DNA of 14,222 nucleotides from Chloroflexota bacterium (GCA_002697005.1 NZUD01000047.1:40198-54419), one strand, 5' to 3'. Positions 6,278 through 13,783 are shown, numbered from the stretch's first letter. The notes: generated by a model not told the origin, from the letters alone. Numbers and translations: made by a program.

Positions 6278-6988
6278 ATGTCAGAGGAACTAGGTAGGAT
6301 TCAACGACCCACAGCAAGTCAATACGATGGGCGGCGCAAACTAATGCTGGTGCCTTTGATATACGGGCCCCAAGCGGACGACCTCACAGGCGCAGAAGTC
6401 CTGAAAAATTACTGGGATCAGATGCAGACCCAGGTGAACGCTTTGGAGGGCGCTTTAGGTGGATTGCAGCACATCTATCACGAGAGCCTGACCGTCGGTG
6501 GACCAGAAGGGCTGGAACAGTTGGCTGGCGCAGACCAACGGAGCCATGCCTTTATATCCGGCAAGACCGAATCTGGCGCGGTATTGGAACCTACGGAAGA
6601 CATGGATGTTTTGCTTGAGACCTTAGATCTGCAACGGTGCATGATGATCCCGTTGGCGAGCCCAAGCGTAGGTTCCCGGCTCCAAGAATGGCACGCCGAC
6701 AGCAATCGACAACGTTACGAACACATCGCCAATCAGATTGACAGCACTCTGGGCGAGAACGAGGCAGGGTTGCTGCTAATCAGCGAACGTCACCAAGTCC
6801 AGTTCCCGGACGACGTGGAAGTCTTTTACGTATCACCGCCAGCCCTAGACGATTATCGCCGGTGGTTCCAAAACTGGATGGAGCAACAACAGTCAACTGC
6901 TGGTGCAAGCAGAGACTCAGATACGGATGCCATCGAGGAAAGTGATCACCCAGGCAGCAGAGACGACGAGGACACCGAGAATACATAG
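6278..6988 (+). CDS. Conserved-looking protein of unknown function, acidic C-terminal tail
   Basis: I do not recognise this 236-residue protein. It appears soluble: no signal peptide and no membrane segment. The first 35 residues end in a beta-like run (KLMLVPLIYG). A helical central region (about 40-75) follows, and near residues 165-200 the segment GLLLISERHQVQFPDDVEVF then YVSPPALDDYRRWFQNW looks like an ordered, conserved domain end. The last 30 residues are strongly acidic and low in complexity (DSDTDAIEESDHPGS and RDDEDTENT), probably disordered. The ATG has GGGAGG eight bases upstream, so it is very likely a real expressed gene. It converges on the Rid operon with nine bases between stop codons and no terminator visible. 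No function is proposed. Confidence 0.75.
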   Translation: MSEELGRIQRPTASQYDGRRKLMLVPLIYGPQADDLTGAEVLKNYWDQMQTQVNALEGALGGLQHIYHESLTVGGPEGLEQLAGADQRSHAFISGKTESGAVLEPTEDMDVLLETLDLQRCMMIPLASPSVGSRLQEWHADSNRQRYEHIANQIDSTLGENEAGLLLISERHQVQFPDDVEVFYVSPPALDDYRRWFQNWMEQQQSTAGASRDSDTDAIEESDHPGSRDDEDTENT

Positions 6989-6997
6989 CTGCGCCGG

Positions 6998-8203
6998 TTA
7001 GACCACTGCCACTGCCGTAATTTCAACCAGCTGCTCTGGCTGTCCTAGTATCTGGTGCATCGAGATGCCAGTTGCTGATGGGAAGCGCTCTCCAAAGTGC
7101 TTGCGCCGGACCTCGCCGACTTTCCTGTAGTCCATCATTCCGTTGGGAGCTACCCATTCAATGGTGTTAACAATGTCGTCCATGGAATATCCGCCCTCAT
7201 CCATGATTCTGGCGATGTTACTATAGGCCTGCTCCGTTTGGGCCACGATGTCGTAGCCACCGACCGTGACCCCAGTGGCGTGGTTCATCGACGACTGACC
7301 CGATATCTGAAGCATCCGACCCTTTTTGACCCCTGCATTCTGGGTGAGAACGCTGTAGTTTTGCTCCCATTCGGGCACTCTAATCTCCTCTCTGACACCC
7401 CTCTTCACAGCTACAACCTCGGTCTCCACATGTCCGTCTGGACGTAACAGCCGGTTGACGGGAATGTGGGTGGACGCCGGGAAGCGGTCTCCGAAGAATC
7501 CACGCCTAACATCGGCGGTATTAGGGTACTGAAGCAGACATTGAGGGGAGATGTAGTCGAGGGTCTTGACCACGTCCTCGGGGCCGGCTCCAGCACCATC
7601 CAGCACTTGGCTGATTATCCCGTAGGTCAACTCCATCTGCCGGGCCGTATCCTGAGGATAGTTAGACTGGCCGTCAACGTCCTCACTGCCCACAAAGCCC
7701 GAGGTCCAGACCATGTCCTCCACCTCAACTCCAGGCACGTAGGTAAGCTGACCATAGCGGCCCCAGCCGGGATTAATCGGTCTCTTCTCTCCCTTCATTG
7801 CCACCATGCTGACCTCAATGAGAGCGTCGGGCCGCAAGAGACGTTCCACACAGATGCCGGTAGCCCCCAACGGCGTACCGTTCAGGTATTCCTGGCGGAT
7901 AACGCCGGTCTGTCGATATAAGGGGAGGGCTGTGGCGTCAATGTAGTCCACAGTCTGCACCACGTTCTCAAATCCCATTCCCGCGGCTTCCAATACAACC
8001 GCCAACTTCTCGTATATCACCCTGGTCTGGTCCAGCAGGTCTCCCTTGCAGACCACCCGCCCCTGCGCTGAATCATACTCGCTGGCGGTCTGGCCAGAAA
8101 GATACAAGATTCCAGAGTTCTCGGCTCCCATGCAAAATGTGTACCGGTTCAGATCAAGCCAGGGGAACTTAGCCGGATCAACTTCGATGATGTTCTTGCT
8201 CAT
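6998..8203 (-). CDS. Triple-domain Rid (YjgF/YER057c/UK114) family protein
   Basis: The 401-residue protein contains three tandem Rid domains (about residues 21-137, 150-267 and 282-401); ordinary family members have one domain of about 130 residues. Each repeat has the core strand (YLSGQTA, WTSGFVG, QISGQSS), a helix ending in VVQTVDYID, VVKTLDYIS or IVNTIEWVA, and a terminal strand pair (ICVERLLRPD, IPVNRLLRPD, ISMHQILGQPE). RidA enzymes hydrolyse reactive enamine/imine intermediates and work as homotrimers with sites between subunits. By hand alignment the catalytic arginine of RidA is Thr in each repeat (Thr115, Thr245, Thr378), so classical deaminase activity is doubtful. GGAG precedes the ATG. 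It is the last gene of the operon, 17 bases after the first CoA transferase gene, suggesting a role with a CoA-linked catabolic intermediate. Confidence 0.88.
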   Translation of the reverse strand: MSKNIIEVDPAKFPWLDLNRYTFCMGAENSGILYLSGQTASEYDSAQGRVVCKGDLLDQTRVIYEKLAVVLEAAGMGFENVVQTVDYIDATALPLYRQTGVIRQEYLNGTPLGATGICVERLLRPDALIEVSMVAMKGEKRPINPGWGRYGQLTYVPGVEVEDMVWTSGFVGSEDVDGQSNYPQDTARQMELTYGIISQVLDGAGAGPEDVVKTLDYISPQCLLQYPNTADVRRGFFGDRFPASTHIPVNRLLRPDGHVETEVVAVKRGVREEIRVPEWEQNYSVLTQNAGVKKGRMLQISGQSSMNHATGVTVGGYDIVAQTEQAYSNIARIMDEGGYSMDDIVNTIEWVAPNGMMDYRKVGEVRRKHFGERFPSATGISMHQILGQPEQLVEITAVAVV

Positions 8204-8220
8204 GCTATCTCCAATGGCTG

Positions 8221-9432
8221 TTAGCTGATCACTCCACTATCCAACAAGCGCGTATATTCGTCGTCGGGAACCTGAAGAAGTTCCTGAATCACCTTCTGGT
8301 TATGCTCCCCCAAGAGAGGTGCGGCCCGGGCGATACCTGGTTGACCACCGTCCACTGCCCAAGGGAACGCTCCCAGAGGACGGGGGCCGACCTCAGGGTG
8401 ATCTGGTGATTGTACGAACCCTCTCGCAACCATGTGTGGGTCGACCAACACCTGGGCCGAATCCAATACTGGCCCGGCCGGCACTCCGGCCTTTTGGAGA
8501 CGGCCTACAACGTCGTGCACGTGGAGCCCAGATGTCCAATCCTGGATCAGAGGCTCCAGATCACCTTGGTGAGACAAACGGGCTTCAGGATTGGCGAACC
8601 TGGTGTCTGAAACCCATCTCGGGTTCCCCGAAACTTGGGCCAGGGCTTTAAACTGAGCATCGTTTTCCACCGAAATCGCCACCCAGTTTTCAACCCCTAG
8701 GCAACGGAACACGTTATGGGGCGCCTTGTTCTTGTGGCGGTTGCCTACCCGCTTCGGCTCCGTACCGTCCAGTGTGTATTCCATCACCGCCTCAGGTATC
8801 AGAGTGCCCAAGGCTTCGGTCATGGCCACCTCGATATGCTGCCCTTGTCCGGTATTGGCCCGGTGATAAATAGCTTCCAACAAAGAGAGTATGCAATAAC
8901 AACCACTGAATGCATCGGGGAACAGTCCGCCCATGATCCGGGGATGGGAACCTTTATGCCCGGTCACTGACGCCAAGCCACTAAACAGGTTTATGACGCT
9001 ATGAAAACCAACCAGATCTTTCATGGGCCCGGTGCGTCCGAAAGCCCCCAATGACAAGTAGATAACGTCTGGCCTTAGACGTTTCACGTCTTCGTAGCCC
9101 AGGCCCATGCGTTGCATGGTGCCACTGGAGTAATTCTCAACGACAATATCGCTCACCGAGATGATCTGCTTAGCCAGCGCCACGCCTTTCGGGTCTCGCA
9201 GGTTCAGAGTGCAGCTCATCTTGCTGGAGTTGACCATATTGAAGCCACCGCTACGGTTGACTCCAGGTTCATTCGCGGCGAATGGCGGCCAAATGCGAGT
9301 GGTGAGGCGCTCTTGGGTCTCGATCAAAATCACTTCAGCGCCCAGCCAGGCCAACATCTGGGCGGTATAAGGGACGGCAATGATCTGCCCGAAGTCGGCT
9401 ATCCGGATTCCTTCCAGTGGCAGCACGGTCAT
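8221..9432 (-). CDS. CaiB/BaiF family (class III) CoA transferase, copy 1
   Basis: The 403-residue protein is a full-length class III CoA transferase, an enzyme that moves CoA between carboxylic acids through an aspartyl-CoA anhydride/thioester. The N-terminal PLEGIRIADFGQIIAVPYT and GAEVILIE, the GFNMVNSSKMSCTLNLRDPKG segment, the SLGAFGRTGP motif and the TGQGQHIEVAM block are all present. The likely nucleophile is Asp173 in FPDAFSG, at the place of Asp169 of formyl-CoA transferase. Its ATG overlaps the stop of copy 2 in an ATGA, so translation of the two is coupled. Adjacent CaiB pairs can form heteromeric enzymes, for example BbsEF and SmtAB. Donor and acceptor cannot be deduced. Confidence 0.93.
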   Translation of the reverse strand: MTVLPLEGIRIADFGQIIAVPYTAQMLAWLGAEVILIETQERLTTRIWPPFAANEPGVNRSGGFNMVNSSKMSCTLNLRDPKGVALAKQIISVSDIVVENYSSGTMQRMGLGYEDVKRLRPDVIYLSLGAFGRTGPMKDLVGFHSVINLFSGLASVTGHKGSHPRIMGGLFPDAFSGCYCILSLLEAIYHRANTGQGQHIEVAMTEALGTLIPEAVMEYTLDGTEPKRVGNRHKNKAPHNVFRCLGVENWVAISVENDAQFKALAQVSGNPRWVSDTRFANPEARLSHQGDLEPLIQDWTSGLHVHDVVGRLQKAGVPAGPVLDSAQVLVDPHMVARGFVQSPDHPEVGPRPLGAFPWAVDGGQPGIARAAPLLGEHNQKVIQELLQVPDDEYTRLLDSGVIS

Positions 9433-10640
9433 ACGCCGGCCTGCTCCAGCTGTTCAGCTGAATACCCCAACCATTCCTCCAAGACCTTTGAGGTGTGCTC
9501 GCCTAGTTTAGGGGCCGACCTGAATAGCTGCCAGGGCGTGCGTTCCATGCGAACCGGATAGCCAGGGAGATTGAACTTCTCTCCACCCGGGCCTTCCATA
9601 TCTCTCATGAACCCGCGTTCGATCACGTGAGGCGAGTCCACCATCTGTCCCACGGTATAAGCAGGGAAGCAGGGGATGCCTCGATCCTGGGCCAGCTGCG
9701 CGATCTCTGCGCCGGTGTGGGCCATGGTCCATTCCAGAAGCAGTGGTTCCAATGCGTCCCAGTTTCGAGCACGCTCTACCCCCGATGAAAACACTTCTAG
9801 TTGCGCCCAGTCCGGGTTGTCAGCCAGGTCCATTAGGTTCCGCCAGTGGGCTTCCATCACCGCCATAACCACCACATAGCCGTCCTTGCAAGGCAGGTAG
9901 GCATTCGGCATAACTCCAAATATCTCTGGTCGTCGGGCCTTAGCTTCGTGATATGAGGCGTGGGCCAGTTCGAAAGGCATAACCGCCGCAACTGTTTCCT
10001 GGATACTGAGATCGATCTCACATCCGACACCCTGAATCTTCCGAGACAGCAATGCTGCAACACTGGCGACTGCACCTTGGACCCCTGCCAGGTAGCCTGC
10101 CATATCGGTGTTGGAACGGAGCGGCGGCTCCAGGTCAGGATCTCCCACCATGTCCGGTATGCCGGGAGTGGCGTAGGCCATGCCCCCAGCGCTGATGGCG
10201 ATCAGATCATCACCCAGATAGGAACTGTTGGGCCCGGTAAGCCCAAACGGAGTGATGCTCGTAACTATCAATCCTTGATTGGTCTCTGCAAGTCTCTCTC
10301 GGCGCAGACCCAGCCGCTCTATCTTTGAACTGTTCTCGCCTACTACCAGGAAATCTGCAGCGGCCACCAAGTCCTGAAATACCGCCCACCCTCCTTGCGC
10401 CTCTATGTCTAGAGACACTCCTCGCTTGTTTGAATTAAGATAGAGGAACATTCCGCTCCACTCCGGATCGGGATACCCACCGGGGAAGGGGCCACTCCGG
10501 CGGTAGCGGTCACCATCCAAAGGCTCAACCTTCACTACATCAGCACCGGCATCGCCCATTAAACGGGCGCAGAATGAGCCTGCCACTTGGTCGCTAAGCT
10601 CTACAACTTTAAGCCCGGAGAGAGCACCTTGCTGGAGCAT
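9429..10640 (-). CDS. CaiB/BaiF family (class III) CoA transferase, copy 2
   Basis: This 403-residue paralogue has LSGLKVVELSDQVAGSFCAR at its N-terminus, GADVVKVEP, the NSNKRGVSLDIEAQGG segment, SITPFGLTGP and a candidate nucleophile Asp179 in SNTDMAGY. It is equal in length to copy 1 but clearly different in sequence, so the pair is an old divergence rather than a recent duplication. The frame extends to 10721, but that part overlaps the MaoC gene and has no family similarity. The ATG at 10640, four bases after the MaoC stop, starts right before the conserved domain. An AGG about 11 bases upstream is the only ribosome-site candidate, so reinitiation after MaoC is likely. Both copies keep the catalytic Asp, so a heteromer would have two potentially active subunits. 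Confidence 0.92.
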   Translation of the reverse strand: MLQQGALSGLKVVELSDQVAGSFCARLMGDAGADVVKVEPLDGDRYRRSGPFPGGYPDPEWSGMFLYLNSNKRGVSLDIEAQGGWAVFQDLVAAADFLVVGENSSKIERLGLRRERLAETNQGLIVTSITPFGLTGPNSSYLGDDLIAISAGGMAYATPGIPDMVGDPDLEPPLRSNTDMAGYLAGVQGAVASVAALLSRKIQGVGCEIDLSIQETVAAVMPFELAHASYHEAKARRPEIFGVMPNAYLPCKDGYVVVMAVMEAHWRNLMDLADNPDWAQLEVFSSGVERARNWDALEPLLLEWTMAHTGAEIAQLAQDRGIPCFPAYTVGQMVDSPHVIERGFMRDMEGPGGEKFNLPGYPVRMERTPWQLFRSAPKLGEHTSKVLEEWLGYSAEQLEQAGV

Positions 10641-10644
10641 GCTG

Positions 10645-11088
10645 CTAGTTACCTGGCTGCAATTGGAACCGGACCAAAGCGTTGGCCGCATCCACCACTT
10701 TTTCGCCCCGTTGGTTCTCAATCCAGAGGTCGCATTCCACCATTCCCCCCTCGTCGGTAGATTCGACTCCCGTGACTACACCGTGGCAGGTCAGTGAATC
10801 GCCAGGATAAGCCATGACCCGGTTGCGGAAAGCAAGCTTTCGGAGGAATGCTCCAACGCCGGCCCAGTCTTGCACGTGCTGGGTCAAGAACCCGCCCATC
10901 ATTTGACCATCTACGAATGGCGCTTCAAACCCAGATTCTCTGGCATAGTCGGCATCGTAATGTAGGCGAATGAAATCCCAGGTAGCTGCACCGTAGGCCA
11001 TCATACGGGCCATTCCAATCTCTTTGACCAAAGGCGTGATTTCGTCGCCAATCTGGATATCCTCGAACCTCCTGGTTTGAGTAACCAA
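10645..11088 (-). CDS. MaoC-family (hot-dog) acyl-CoA hydratase/dehydratase, catalytic-type subunit
   Basis: The 147-residue protein has the MaoC start FEDIQIGDEI and the active-site helix with Asp38 and His43 (D-F-I-R-L-H). This keeps the Asp and His five apart, as in R-specific enoyl-CoA hydratases, though the usual Asn-Pro between them is replaced. It ends with VVDAANALVRFQL. The start is TTG at 11088, one base after the stop of the preceding hot-dog gene; the family N-terminus allows nothing much shorter. Lying directly after a FAS1-like MaoC protein, it probably forms the second half of a two-chain double-hot-dog dehydratase, like HadAB-type pairs. It would hydrate or dehydrate an enoyl/3-hydroxyacyl-CoA in the pathway served by the operon. 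Confidence 0.88.
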   Translation of the reverse strand: MVTQTRRFEDIQIGDEITPLVKEIGMARMMAYGAATWDFIRLHYDADYARESGFEAPFVDGQMMGGFLTQHVQDWAGVGAFLRKLAFRNRVMAYPGDSLTCHGVVTGVESTDEGGMVECDLWIENQRGEKVVDAANALVRFQLQPGN

Positions 11089-11089
11089 G

Positions 11090-11572
11090 CTAGGCTTCCG
11101 GCCGATAGAACATGGTCTCGGTATTCCGAGCTAGCAACTCGTCAGACTGGTTGTAGAAAGTGGTTTCGATTACCTGGAAAACCAGGGAGCCCGTGCGCCC
11201 TGTCTTCTCATAGACATCCTTGACCGTCCAATGAGCAGTAATAACGTCGTCGGGATGTATGGTCTGGAAGAACTCATACTCGTTGCCGGCTCGCAGGCCC
11301 TCAAGTTCACGGATGGGTCCGCGTCCCAGGAGGTCGCCTCGTTCGTCCATATCGCTGTCAACATACTGCCAGGTGTCGCAGATGAGCGTCGGCGGGGCCA
11401 TCACGTCTCGGAGCCCGTTGGCTTGGGCGAACTCACGGTTCGAGTAAAGCGGGTTGAAGTCTCCGATAGCCAATGCGTACTGCCGCAATGAGGACCGCCC
11501 AATCTCGTCCGGGGCTCGCAGCACTATCTCTTGCCCTACAGTCGCCTTTAATCTTTCTAGTAAGCTAGCCAC
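11090..11572 (-). CDS. FAS1-like/MaoC N-terminal (hot-dog) dehydratase subunit
   Basis: The 160-residue product matches the MaoC N-terminal-type dehydratase domain: an ordered N-terminal helix, then RQYALAIGDFNPLY, then a long loop and DDVITAHWTVKDVYEKTGR. The motif D38-F-N-P-L-Y43 keeps the Asp and Asn-Pro of the hydratase motif but has Tyr where the catalytic His is expected. By analogy with two-subunit dehydratases such as mycobacterial HadA, it is likely the substrate-binding or structural partner of the next gene, which has both Asp and His. The crotonase gene lies 12 bases upstream and the partner gene one base downstream. An alternative is a divergent active enzyme using Tyr. Confidence 0.85.
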   Translation of the reverse strand: MASLLERLKATVGQEIVLRAPDEIGRSSLRQYALAIGDFNPLYSNREFAQANGLRDVMAPPTLICDTWQYVDSDMDERGDLLGRGPIRELEGLRAGNEYEFFQTIHPDDVITAHWTVKDVYEKTGRTGSLVFQVIETTFYNQSDELLARNTETMFYRPEA

Positions 11573-11584
11573 GTATGAACCTCG

Positions 11585-12391
11585 TCATTCACCCTTAAAG
11601 TGAGGGGGTCGTTTCTCTCGGAACGACGCCAACGACTCTATATGATCCTGACTGGTTAGGGTCAGCACCTCTGCCTGTGCCGCCTCGGCCAGGTGCTCAT
11701 CCAGCGTCTGGGTCAGACCGCGGTATATCATGCCCTTGACCATACGATTAGGTATGGGTGCCTTACTTGCAATTTTACGCGCCAAGTCCATGGTCGTCTC
11801 TTCCAGGGTATCAGCGGAGACGAGATGAGCCAAAACCCCACACTCCTTTGCCTCTTCAGATTCCAACCAGTCTCCGGTGTAGAGAAGTTCCAACGCCTTG
11901 CTGATGCCCATGGCTCTGTTATATAGCCAGGTTGAGCCAGTATTGGATACCAGACCCATCTGCAAAAAGGCGTTCATGAATCGAGAGTTCTCACAACCTA
12001 CTCTGATGTCGCAAGCCAGGACCCAATCGAACCCGTCGCCAATCGCCAGGCCATTAACCATAGCGATGGTCGGTATGGTCAGGTTGTGTAGCTTGGACGT
12101 CACGCCCTGGGGCATGGCGCGGATGAACTGGTAGGTCTCGTACGGGTCTTTGTGCCCGAGCAGCTGGTCGCCGCCACGGCTTTCGTCTTTGATGTCAGCA
12201 GAGGCGCAGAAGGCCCGACCAGCCCCGGTGATGATGAACACGCGCAGATGTGTGTCTGCGGCCACGTCTTCAAGGGCGTGGTTGAGTTCGGCGAACATCT
12301 CTTCGTTAAGAGCGTTTAGGCGCTCCGGTCGGTTGAGAGTCAGCCGCGCGATGTGGTCCGACTTGTCCAGAATTATGGTGTTATAGACCAC
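11585..12391 (-). CDS. Enoyl-CoA hydratase/isomerase (crotonase) family protein with atypical active site
   Basis: The 268-residue protein has the crotonase fold markers LNRPERLNALN, the oxyanion segment GAGRAFCASADIKD and NGLAIGDG followed by ACDIRV. Aligned by hand to rat enoyl-CoA hydratase, Glu144 corresponds to Asp122 and Glu164 to Phe142, and the middle glycine of GGG is Asp119. The normal syn-hydration dyad is therefore absent, so an isomerase, thioesterase, decarboxylase or ring-cleaving reaction on an acyl-CoA is more likely than simple hydration. The start is GTG with GGAGG eight bases upstream. It is the first gene of the six-gene leftward operon, fed by the promoter at 12440-12468. 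Family assignment is secure; the reaction is not. Confidence 0.9.
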   Translation of the reverse strand: MVYNTIILDKSDHIARLTLNRPERLNALNEEMFAELNHALEDVAADTHLRVFIITGAGRAFCASADIKDESRGGDQLLGHKDPYETYQFIRAMPQGVTSKLHNLTIPTIAMVNGLAIGDGFDWVLACDIRVGCENSRFMNAFLQMGLVSNTGSTWLYNRAMGISKALELLYTGDWLESEEAKECGVLAHLVSADTLEETTMDLARKIASKAPIPNRMVKGMIYRGLTQTLDEHLAEAAQAEVLTLTSQDHIESLASFREKRPPHFKGE

Positions 12392-12439
12392 CTCGGTTCC
12401 CTCCCGGCGGTTGCTCTAAATATGAATCGTCGAGCCATG

Positions 12440-12498
12440 ATTCTGGTGCTGCTACATTCCACTGTCAAGTTGACATCGAATAATGCCGATTCCATACT
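12440..12498. promoter_or_regulatory. Symmetric divergent promoter with palindromic shared -35 region
   Basis: The palindrome TGTCAAGTTGACA (12463-12475) holds a perfect TTGACA on each strand, one base apart. Rightward: TTGACA (12470-12475), 17 bases, CATACT (12493-12498), start near 12505, driving the monooxygenase gene. Leftward: TTGACA (12468-12463), 17 bases, CAGAAT (12445-12440), start near 12433, driving the crotonase operon. Both -10 boxes match consensus at four of six positions. The palindrome could also be a regulator operator. Confidence 0.6.
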
Positions 12499-12548
12499 GG
12501 CCGCAATCTGCGACGATGGTTCGAACACAGATGGGTAGGAGGTTTTAC

Positions 12549-13727
12549 ATGTCACGCGAAGTGTTGTTCTTCACCGAGATGGGGTACACCGCATACCCGC
12601 AAGACCAGGCCAAGAAACTTGGCTACAACAACCTCATGTTCCCCAACGAGTTCTTCAGTCCCGAAAAAGCTCAGGAGCTCTACTCGATGTATTTCGAGGA
12701 GCTCCAGTACTGCAGCGAGTCCGGTTTCGATGGCGTCATGATCAATGAGCACCACAACAATCCTCTTTGCATGATGCCCTCGGTGAACGTGATTGGCTCA
12801 GTACTCGCCCGAACCACCAAGAAAGGCAAGATCGCTTTCTTGGGCAACGTCTTACCCATTCACGAGAACCCCCTCCGAATCGCCGAAGAGATCGCAATGA
12901 TCGACATACTCTCCGGAGGCCGTGTGGTGTGCGGATTCGTACGAGGAATAGGCCAGGAGAGCATCGCCACCAACACTAATCCGGTTTATAACCGGGAGCG
13001 GTTCGATGAAGCCCATAACGTCATCATCAAGGCCTGGACCAACCCCGGCCCGTTTCGCTACGAGGGAAAGCACTATCAATACCGGGTGGTGAACCCCTGG
13101 GTGATGCCGTTACAGAAACCTCATCCGCCTATTTGGATTCCCGGCGTGGCATCCACAGAATCGGTGGTCTGGGCAGCCAAGCACAAATATCCGTACGTGG
13201 CCTTAGCCCCGCCAGTGGACTTGCTCAAAGGTATCTATGAGCTTTATGACGAGACCGCCAAGGCCGACGGCTGGGCACCTACGTCAGAACACCGGGCCTA
13301 CGCGGTCCGAATAAACGTGGCCGACACTGATGAAAAGGCCTACGAAGAGGGCAAGAACTTCTATTGGCAACTGGGGACTTCGTTCGGAATCACGCCGCCC
13401 CATTGGCAGGCGCCTCCAGGATACATCTCCAGATCATCAGCCCAGAGTGCACGGGAGGCGGCCCGGACGGCAGCTTCCAACATCACTCCCGGCGGACCCG
13501 GCCTGCCCTACGATGAGGCTCAGGAGACAGTCCAAATCATAACTGGCAATCCCGACACAGTCACCAAAAAGCTCAAGAGGATTATTGACCTCATCAACCC
13601 GGGCACTATAGTGCTCTGGGGCCGGGAGGGCCCCATGTCCCACAAGATAGCCATGCGCAACATAGACCTCCTAAGCCAAGAAGTCATCCCAGCCATCAAG
13701 GAATACCAAGCGGTTCAACAGGGCTAA
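12549..13727 (+). CDS. Luciferase-like (LLM class) flavin-dependent monooxygenase
   Basis: The 392-residue protein is a bacterial-luciferase-fold oxidoreductase; members use reduced FMN/F420 and oxygen to oxidise varied substrates. Motifs include SGFDGVMINEHH near residue 60, the diagnostic NPLRIAEEIAMIDILSGGRV with GFVRG, PHPPIWIPG mid-chain, and the C-terminal GNPDTVTKKLKRI with INPGTIVLWGREG. The ATG at 12549 has AGGAGG (12537-12542) six bases upstream, one of the best ribosome sites in the window; the frame's upstream ATG at 12483 lies inside the promoter. It is transcribed divergently from the CoA operon through a shared promoter, which implies joint control. It may start a pathway whose product is then CoA-activated. 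Substrate and cofactor (FMN or F420) cannot be settled, and no reductase gene is adjacent. Confidence 0.9.
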   Translation: MSREVLFFTEMGYTAYPQDQAKKLGYNNLMFPNEFFSPEKAQELYSMYFEELQYCSESGFDGVMINEHHNNPLCMMPSVNVIGSVLARTTKKGKIAFLGNVLPIHENPLRIAEEIAMIDILSGGRVVCGFVRGIGQESIATNTNPVYNRERFDEAHNVIIKAWTNPGPFRYEGKHYQYRVVNPWVMPLQKPHPPIWIPGVASTESVVWAAKHKYPYVALAPPVDLLKGIYELYDETAKADGWAPTSEHRAYAVRINVADTDEKAYEEGKNFYWQLGTSFGITPPHWQAPPGYISRSSAQSAREAARTAASNITPGGPGLPYDEAQETVQIITGNPDTVTKKLKRIIDLINPGTIVLWGREGPMSHKIAMRNIDLLSQEVIPAIKEYQAVQQG

Positions 13728-13783
13728 CAAACTAAAAGCCACTCTTCCGTAAAAGGTGGTTGAGGGGATTGCTCTACCAGACA

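Noticed and set aside
9112..9561. Rightward open frame of 149 codons inside the CoA transferase genes
   Set aside because: It lies opposite two clear CaiB-family genes and shows no motif or ribosome site; it is a shadow frame.
8221..11088. 3-hydroxypropionate bicycle genes (mesaconyl-CoA transferase and hydratase)
   Set aside because: CaiB and MaoC families fit loosely, but the malyl/citramalyl-CoA lyase is absent and no specific motifs link these to Mct or Meh.
6998..13727. Rut-type pyrimidine degradation cluster
   Set aside because: Only the luciferase-like and Rid families are shared; RutB, RutD, RutE and RutF are absent, and the CoA enzymes have no place in Rut. Kept only as an analogy.
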